Assembly: GCA_023266795.1 (NCBI GenBank)
Contig: JAHFPI010000064.1
Coordinates: 1-9,609 of the forward strand
Direction of reading: 5' to 3'
Length of the DNA stretch: 9,609 nucleotides
DNA from: Rhodospirillales bacterium
Lineage (GTDB): Bacteria; Pseudomonadota; Alphaproteobacteria; Micavibrionales; UBA2020
Shown: piece after piece, positions 6,120 to 9,609 of the stretch
Numbering within the stretch: position 1 is the stretch's first letter
Layout of the letters: each line of letters starts with the position of its first letter
Made by a program: the position numbers and the translations under genes
The notes under the pieces: generated by a model
Told to the model about the DNA's origin: nothing
Databases searched by the model: none
The model's input: the letters and a program-made list of their open reading frames with translations, nothing else

Positions 6120-6135
6120 TGTAAAAAGTGTTACA
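6120..6135. promoter_or_regulatory. CRP/FNR-like dyad TGTAA-N6-TTACA
   Basis: A perfect 5+5 inverted repeat with a 6-nt spacer, the same 16-bp geometry as CRP-family operators (TGTGA-N6-TCACA). It ends 6 nt before the ATG of the outer-membrane protein gene, where a ribosome-binding site would normally be. It could be an operator or an RNA hairpin that hides the start. Evidence is pattern only. Confidence 0.35.
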
Positions 6136-6141
6136 CACCAC

Positions 6142-6879
6142 ATGAAAAAAGCGCCCCTGAAAATTGCCTGTCTTTCCTCCGCCATTGTTCTCTGCCTGAT
6201 GTCCGCATCCCCCGCAGAAGCCACCAATAAGGTTTCATCGCCGGATGTTACGAAGGGCCGGCTGGAATTTGAATACCGGGGCGGCTACGACTTTGACGGC
6301 GACAGCCGCAAAAACGGCATTGACCAGCACAAGTTTGGCGTCAACTACGGCGTCACCGATCGTTTCCGCACCGAAGTGAAAGCGGATCTCGCCTCGAACG
6401 GCACAGAACGCGACTGGACTTTCATTGAATGGTCAAACCGCTTTCAGCTAATAAAAGACGGCAGTTTCTGGCCGAAGCTTTCGGTGCAGGAAAATTATAA
6501 ATTTTCACTTCTCGATGCGAAAGCGGACAAGCTCGAAGGAACGTTCCTGCTCGGCAAAGACGCCGGAAGCTTCACGCATGTCGCCAACCTTAACTTTGAA
6601 AACGAAGTGGGCCCGAAAGCAAGGAGCGGCACGGACATTAACCTTGGCTGGAAAACAAAGTACCGCTACCAACCCGCTCTCGAACCCGGGTTCGAATTCT
6701 ATGCCGATTTCGGCAAGGTCATAGGCCCCGTCACTCCCGGGCAGAAGAAGTACCAGATCGGGCCCGTACTCTACGGAACTGTGGCGAAAAACGTCAAATA
6801 CGAATTCGGTGTGCTGATCGGACTGTCAGAGATCGCTCCCGACACAAGGCTCAAGGCAATTATAACTTACGGATTTTAA
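6142..6879 (+). CDS. Putative outer-membrane beta-barrel protein with signal peptide
   Basis: The 245-aa product starts with a clear Sec signal peptide: basic MKK, a hydrophobic core (IACLSSAIVLCLM) and a likely signal peptidase I site after residue 27 (SPAEA, then TNK). The mature part alternates polar and aromatic or hydrophobic residues in short strands (for example RLEFEYRGGYDF, RFRTEVKADL, RYQPALEPGFEFYADF, VKYEFGVLIGL). It ends in a final strand, AIITYGF, with the terminal Phe typical of BAM-folded outer-membrane proteins. About 10-12 strands would fit. I do not recognise a named family, so pore or transport function is unproven. An in-frame TAA just upstream makes this ATG the first possible start; it lacks a good Shine-Dalgarno. 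It lies 40 nt after the tRNA and may depend on read-through from it. Confidence 0.8.
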   Translation: MKKAPLKIACLSSAIVLCLMSASPAEATNKVSSPDVTKGRLEFEYRGGYDFDGDSRKNGIDQHKFGVNYGVTDRFRTEVKADLASNGTERDWTFIEWSNRFQLIKDGSFWPKLSVQENYKFSLLDAKADKLEGTFLLGKDAGSFTHVANLNFENEVGPKARSGTDINLGWKTKYRYQPALEPGFEFYADFGKVIGPVTPGQKKYQIGPVLYGTVAKNVKYEFGVLIGLSEIAPDTRLKAIITYGF

Positions 6880-6885
6880 AATCCG
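6870..6885. terminator. Perfect 16-bp palindrome between convergent genes
   Basis: CGGATTTT/AAAATCCG spans the TAA stop of the outer-membrane protein gene (6877-6879). It lies in the region separating two convergent genes whose stops are 23 nt apart. It could serve as a short bidirectional hairpin terminator; the AT-rich centre would form the loop. No T-run follows on either strand, so termination strength is doubtful. Confidence 0.35.
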
Positions 6886-6902
6886 CTTCCCTATCCTGCC
6901 GT

Positions 6903-9609
6903 CTAGAAATGCGTCGTCGCCCGCAGGAGACCGCTATGGGAGATATAGTCCTGCCTGAATTTGAAGTCATAGACGGCGGCCAGATCCCAGTTGGCGGCGG
7001 ACAGGTACGTGAGGCCCGCGCCCCCGTTAAAGATGTTGCGCGCGGGAGAATTGCCTTCGGACGTAAAGGTCGTGCCCAGAGGATCCCCGACGAAGCTTGA
7101 TGTCTCGTTTATCCTGTCGCCGAGCACGTCATAGGTATAGCCGGCATGGAGCGCGGGTTTCATCATGGCGCCATCGGCGTTTCTCAGCCGCCAGGACAAT
7201 GTCCCGCCTAAGCCAAGATTGAGGGCGCTTCTATCCGCACTCTCGACGTTGAGACTCGCGCAGGGTATCGTGACGCATGTTTCCGTGTAACTGCCGGTCG
7301 TTATGTGGGTGTAGGCCGCAGAGAGAACCGGCGTCAGCGTCACGTAGCTCGATTCCATGTCGCCGCCCAGCTCCATCTTGGCCGTCCACGTGTCGCTGTG
7401 ATAATCGCCGTTCGCCGTCGCGCCGGCGACGCCACCGACATCATGCCTGTCGCTGTTGATCGTGCTGCGGGCATATCCGCCCTGACCGTTCAAGAACATC
7501 CACTGCCCCAGATCGGCGCTGCCGAAGACATTGAGGCCGAAGTTCTTGACATCGGTCGTAGTCGTGTTGGCGTTTCTCGACTCGACTCTGGCGAGACCGT
7601 AGTTAATCATGAAGCCGGCAACCCCGTCCTCGAACAGGCCTGTCGTATCCATGCCGACCGCGCCGCCGCGCAGCTTGGAGTCGTAGCCGTCAATGCTGCT
7701 GCGGGCATCCTGCTTGGCAACACGGCCATAGCCCTGCGCCCACATGCTGACGCCGTTCGACGAATCCCCTGCCGCCATGCCGCTCATGCCGCCGCCGGTG
7801 TGTAGCGCTGCGATGCGGGTATCCGCAATATCCTGCGTCTCGGCGGCAATATCCATTGCGCCTTCCTCGGCCCCGCCGTCAAGCGCCGGCAGCAGCGCTT
7901 CCAGATAATCGTTGAACTGCTGCCGTGTGCTCGCACCGGCCAGCATGGTTTGGGCGGCGACGATCCCGGGATCAAGGTTCCCCGCGAGAGCTGTCAGCAT
8001 TGTATTGGCGACATTCAGGTTGTTACTGCTTGTTGTCGCGGCCGCCATGCTCGACGCCTGCGTAACCGTCATGTCAAGATCGCCGGCGCCGGGATTTGAA
8101 AGCACGTAATCATAAATGTACGAGTTCTCGGCGACTGTGCCGATCCCCAGAATGGACCCCGCCCCCGTTTCAAGATGAAAGACCTCGCCGTCGAATACCA
8201 GTTGCGAGTTTGCTTTCTGGGTGATCGCAACGGTGTTGTCCGTGAGGTCAAAAACCCCGCCGCCGCTGATAACCAGTGAACCGTTGGTGCGCACGCCGCC
8301 GGTCTTGTTAATTTCAAACGACAGCGTGCCGTCTGAGGTGGCGTCATAGCTGTCAACCGTCAGCACTTTCGCATCGCTGACCGCGACCGTGCCGTGATTG
8401 AGCAAAGCGCCGCCGCTGCTCACGTTATTCTGGACATTGAATATAGCGGCAGGCGCGCCCAGTGTGATGGCGCCCAGAAGCTGATTGGCGCCCATCTGAT
8501 GGCCGTTAGTGCTCAGTGTGCCGCTTGTCACCGTCAGGGCGGCATCGTTCACAGTGCCGCCGAGGTCAAAAGTTCCGCCGAAGGTGTCGTCGCCGAACAC
8601 CAGATCACCGTTGCCGGCGCCGTTGCTGTCATAAATGTTGCCCGCAACCGAGCCGCCATTGTTGATAATCAACGTGCCGTTATTGATGTTCAATCCATTT
8701 CCAAGAGTCGGCGTGACGCCGGTGATGGCGGCGCTGACCGTCAGGACGTGACCCGCCACATCTATCGACTCAAGGCCGGTCATGTTGGCAGAAACGGCGC
8801 CGTCTGTCGTCAGGTTAAGGTTGTCAGCCCCGCTGCCGAAAGCAACCGTGTTTGTCACGGCGCCGCCGTCCAGAATGAGGGTGTCATCTCCGGCGCCGAA
8901 AGTCGTGACGCCGCTAACCGTACCCGCTGTCAGCGTCACAGTCTGGGTGTTGCCGCCGACTTCGCCAGCCGATGAAATATTGTCGCTGATGGTTTTTCCC
9001 GTGGCGTTGATTGTCAGGGCCGTGGCGTTTCCGGTCAGGGTGATCGTGCCGCCCGCCGCGCCGCCGTCCAGCGTCAGGAGATGGCCCGCAGAAACCGTGA
9101 TCGCCTCGACGCCGGTAATGTCGTTGTCGATCTGCACATCGTTGGTGATGGCGATAGTATCGGTGCCGCTCCCGCCGGCCAGAGTCGCGCCGCTCAGGTG
9201 TATGCCCGCGCCGGACAGGTTCAGGACGTTGGTGCCGCCGCCCATATCGATATCGCCGGACAAGACTGTGAGCGTCGTGCCGGTCACGTTAATCGTATTG
9301 TCGTTTATATCGCCGAGAATATCGGAACTGATCGTCTTGGAATCGCCGTTAAACGTCACCGCCGATCCGGTGCCGTTGACGCCGATCGTCCCGCCGGAAA
9401 CGTTCCCGTCCAGCTCCAGCGTGTGCCCCGCATCGACCGTGATGGATTCAAAGCCGCTGATCGCGTTGTCGATCTGCACGTCCTCGGTGGCGGCAATCGT
9501 ATCCGCGATCCCGGCACCGGCGCTGAGCGTCGCGCCGGTAAGGTGGACGCCCGCCCCGGAAAGGTTGATGACGTTATCACCGGCGCCCATATTGATTACG
9601 CCGGACAGA
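6903..9609 (-). CDS. Autotransporter adhesin-like protein, C-terminal 901 residues (5' end outside window)
   Basis: The minus-strand frame is open from base 9609 to a TAG at 6903-6905. The Met codon at 9590 lies inside a repeat and is not the start. The protein is a type V (autotransporter) surface protein. From right to left it shows a Gly/Thr/Asn/Asp-rich beta-helical passenger with tandem units (about 9609-8709), further beta-rich passenger (8708-8060), a helical linker (about 8050-7760, with NLNVANTMLTALAGN and FNDYLEALLPAL) and a C-terminal barrel of about 280 residues (about 7750-6906). The barrel starts SMWAQGYGRVAKQ and ends ATTHF, with the terminal Phe required for BAM recognition. 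The passenger has almost no Cys, as usual. The barrel has an unusual close Cys pair, CVTIPC (7260-7277). Adhesion is the likely role by family analogy; signal peptide and N-terminus are not visible. Confidence 0.9.
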   Translation of the reverse strand, partial: LSGVINMGAGDNVINLSGAGVHLTGATLSAGAGIADTIAATEDVQIDNAISGFESITVDAGHTLELDGNVSGGTIGVNGTGSAVTFNGDSKTISSDILGDINDNTINVTGTTLTVLSGDIDMGGGTNVLNLSGAGIHLSGATLAGGSGTDTIAITNDVQIDNDITGVEAITVSAGHLLTLDGGAAGGTITLTGNATALTINATGKTISDNISSAGEVGGNTQTVTLTAGTVSGVTTFGAGDDTLILDGGAVTNTVAFGSGADNLNLTTDGAVSANMTGLESIDVAGHVLTVSAAITGVTPTLGNGLNINNGTLIINNGGSVAGNIYDSNGAGNGDLVFGDDTFGGTFDLGGTVNDAALTVTSGTLSTNGHQMGANQLLGAITLGAPAAIFNVQNNVSSGGALLNHGTVAVSDAKVLTVDSYDATSDGTLSFEINKTGGVRTNGSLVISGGGVFDLTDNTVAITQKANSQLVFDGEVFHLETGAGSILGIGTVAENSYIYDYVLSNPGAGDLDMTVTQASSMAAATTSSNNLNVANTMLTALAGNLDPGIVAAQTMLAGASTRQQFNDYLEALLPALDGGAEEGAMDIAAETQDIADTRIAALHTGGGMSGMAAGDSSNGVSMWAQGYGRVAKQDARSSIDGYDSKLRGGAVGMDTTGLFEDGVAGFMINYGLARVESRNANTTTTDVKNFGLNVFGSADLGQWMFLNGQGGYARSTINSDRHDVGGVAGATANGDYHSDTWTAKMELGGDMESSYVTLTPVLSAAYTHITTGSYTETCVTIPCASLNVESADRSALNLGLGGTLSWRLRNADGAMMKPALHAGYTYDVLGDRINETSSFVGDPLGTTFTSEGNSPARNIFNGGAGLTYLSAANWDLAAVYDFKFRQDYISHSGLLRATTHF
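8709..9590 (-). repeat. Tandem passenger repeats of about 115 residues (345 bp)
   Basis: Two full units lie head to tail, 9590-9246 and 9245-8901, each of 115 codons. Shared landmarks are a start MG-x-G-x-NV-x-NLSGAG, then HL-x-GATL, DTIA, DVQIDN, ITV-x-AGH-x-L-x-LDG and GKTIS/SKTIS. A third, shorter and degenerate unit begins FGAGDDTLIL at 8900 and keeps GLESIDVAGHVLTV (to about 8709). The residues at the very edge (LSGVIN, 9608-9591) match the end of unit one (LSGDID), so at least one more unit lies outside the window. Confidence 0.85.

Noticed and set aside
5956..6141. A 61-residue minus-strand frame with VRPTGVEPITFGFGGQ
   Set aside because: This is the well-known false translation of the antisense strand of a tRNA gene; it covers tRNA-Arg at 6025-6101.
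8394..8975. A 193-codon plus-strand open frame
   Set aside because: It is antisense to the autotransporter passenger; codon bias of the Gly/Thr/Val-rich repeats explains the lack of stops.
1..9609. CRISPR arrays, insertion sequences, toxin-antitoxin or defence genes
   Set aside because: No short regular repeats with spacers, transposase motifs, terminal inverted repeats or defence domains were seen.

Overview
This window looks like chromosomal DNA from an alphaproteobacterium. It is moderately GC-rich, with AT-rich intergenic gaps. The evidence is the gene order rpmH-rnpA-yidD-yidC-engB on one strand, the alphaproteobacterial look of those proteins, a CpaF/TadA-type ATPase with an exact CtrA-type motif upstream, and a tRNA-Arg with encoded CCA. 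I cannot assign a genus from the sequence alone.

Left part (1-3408, minus strand). A compact housekeeping operon is read right to left from a near-consensus promoter (TTGACA-N17-TATAAA) at about 3380-3408. It encodes ribosomal protein L34 (44 aa, GTG start), the RNase P protein, the membrane-protein insertion factor YidD, the insertase YidC and the ribosome-assembly GTPase EngB. Junctions are tight: an 8-nt gap, two ATGA overlaps and an 8-nt overlap. This couples ribosome and tRNA maturation to inner-membrane protein insertion. Beyond engB, an unrecognised gene with its own promoter runs off the left edge; its first 43 residues do not resemble ArgB, which often follows engB in this class.

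Middle (3409-5940, plus strand). The divergent intergenic region (about 330 nt between rpmH and the next gene) holds the rpmH promoter, a GC-rich stretch with several inverted repeats, and a TTAA-N7-TTAA site. Then comes a 523-aa CpaF/TadA-family secretion ATPase without other tad/cpa genes in view. It is followed by a cyclic-nucleotide-binding domain protein that has a coiled-coil tail instead of a DNA-binding domain. This pair is the most interesting candidate unit in the window: a possible nucleotide-responsive regulator of a pilus or secretion motor. That link is inference.

Right part (5941-9609). A tRNA-Arg(CCG) gene with a good promoter sits just before a 245-aa signal-peptide-bearing outer-membrane beta-barrel protein. 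A CRP-like dyad lies immediately before the start codon of that gene. Convergent to it, with only 23 nt between the stop codons, is the C-terminal 901 residues of a large type V autotransporter on the minus strand. Its passenger carries tandem repeats of about 115 residues that continue past the right edge, and a beta-barrel closes the protein. The right side is thus a cell-surface region and the left side is core housekeeping.
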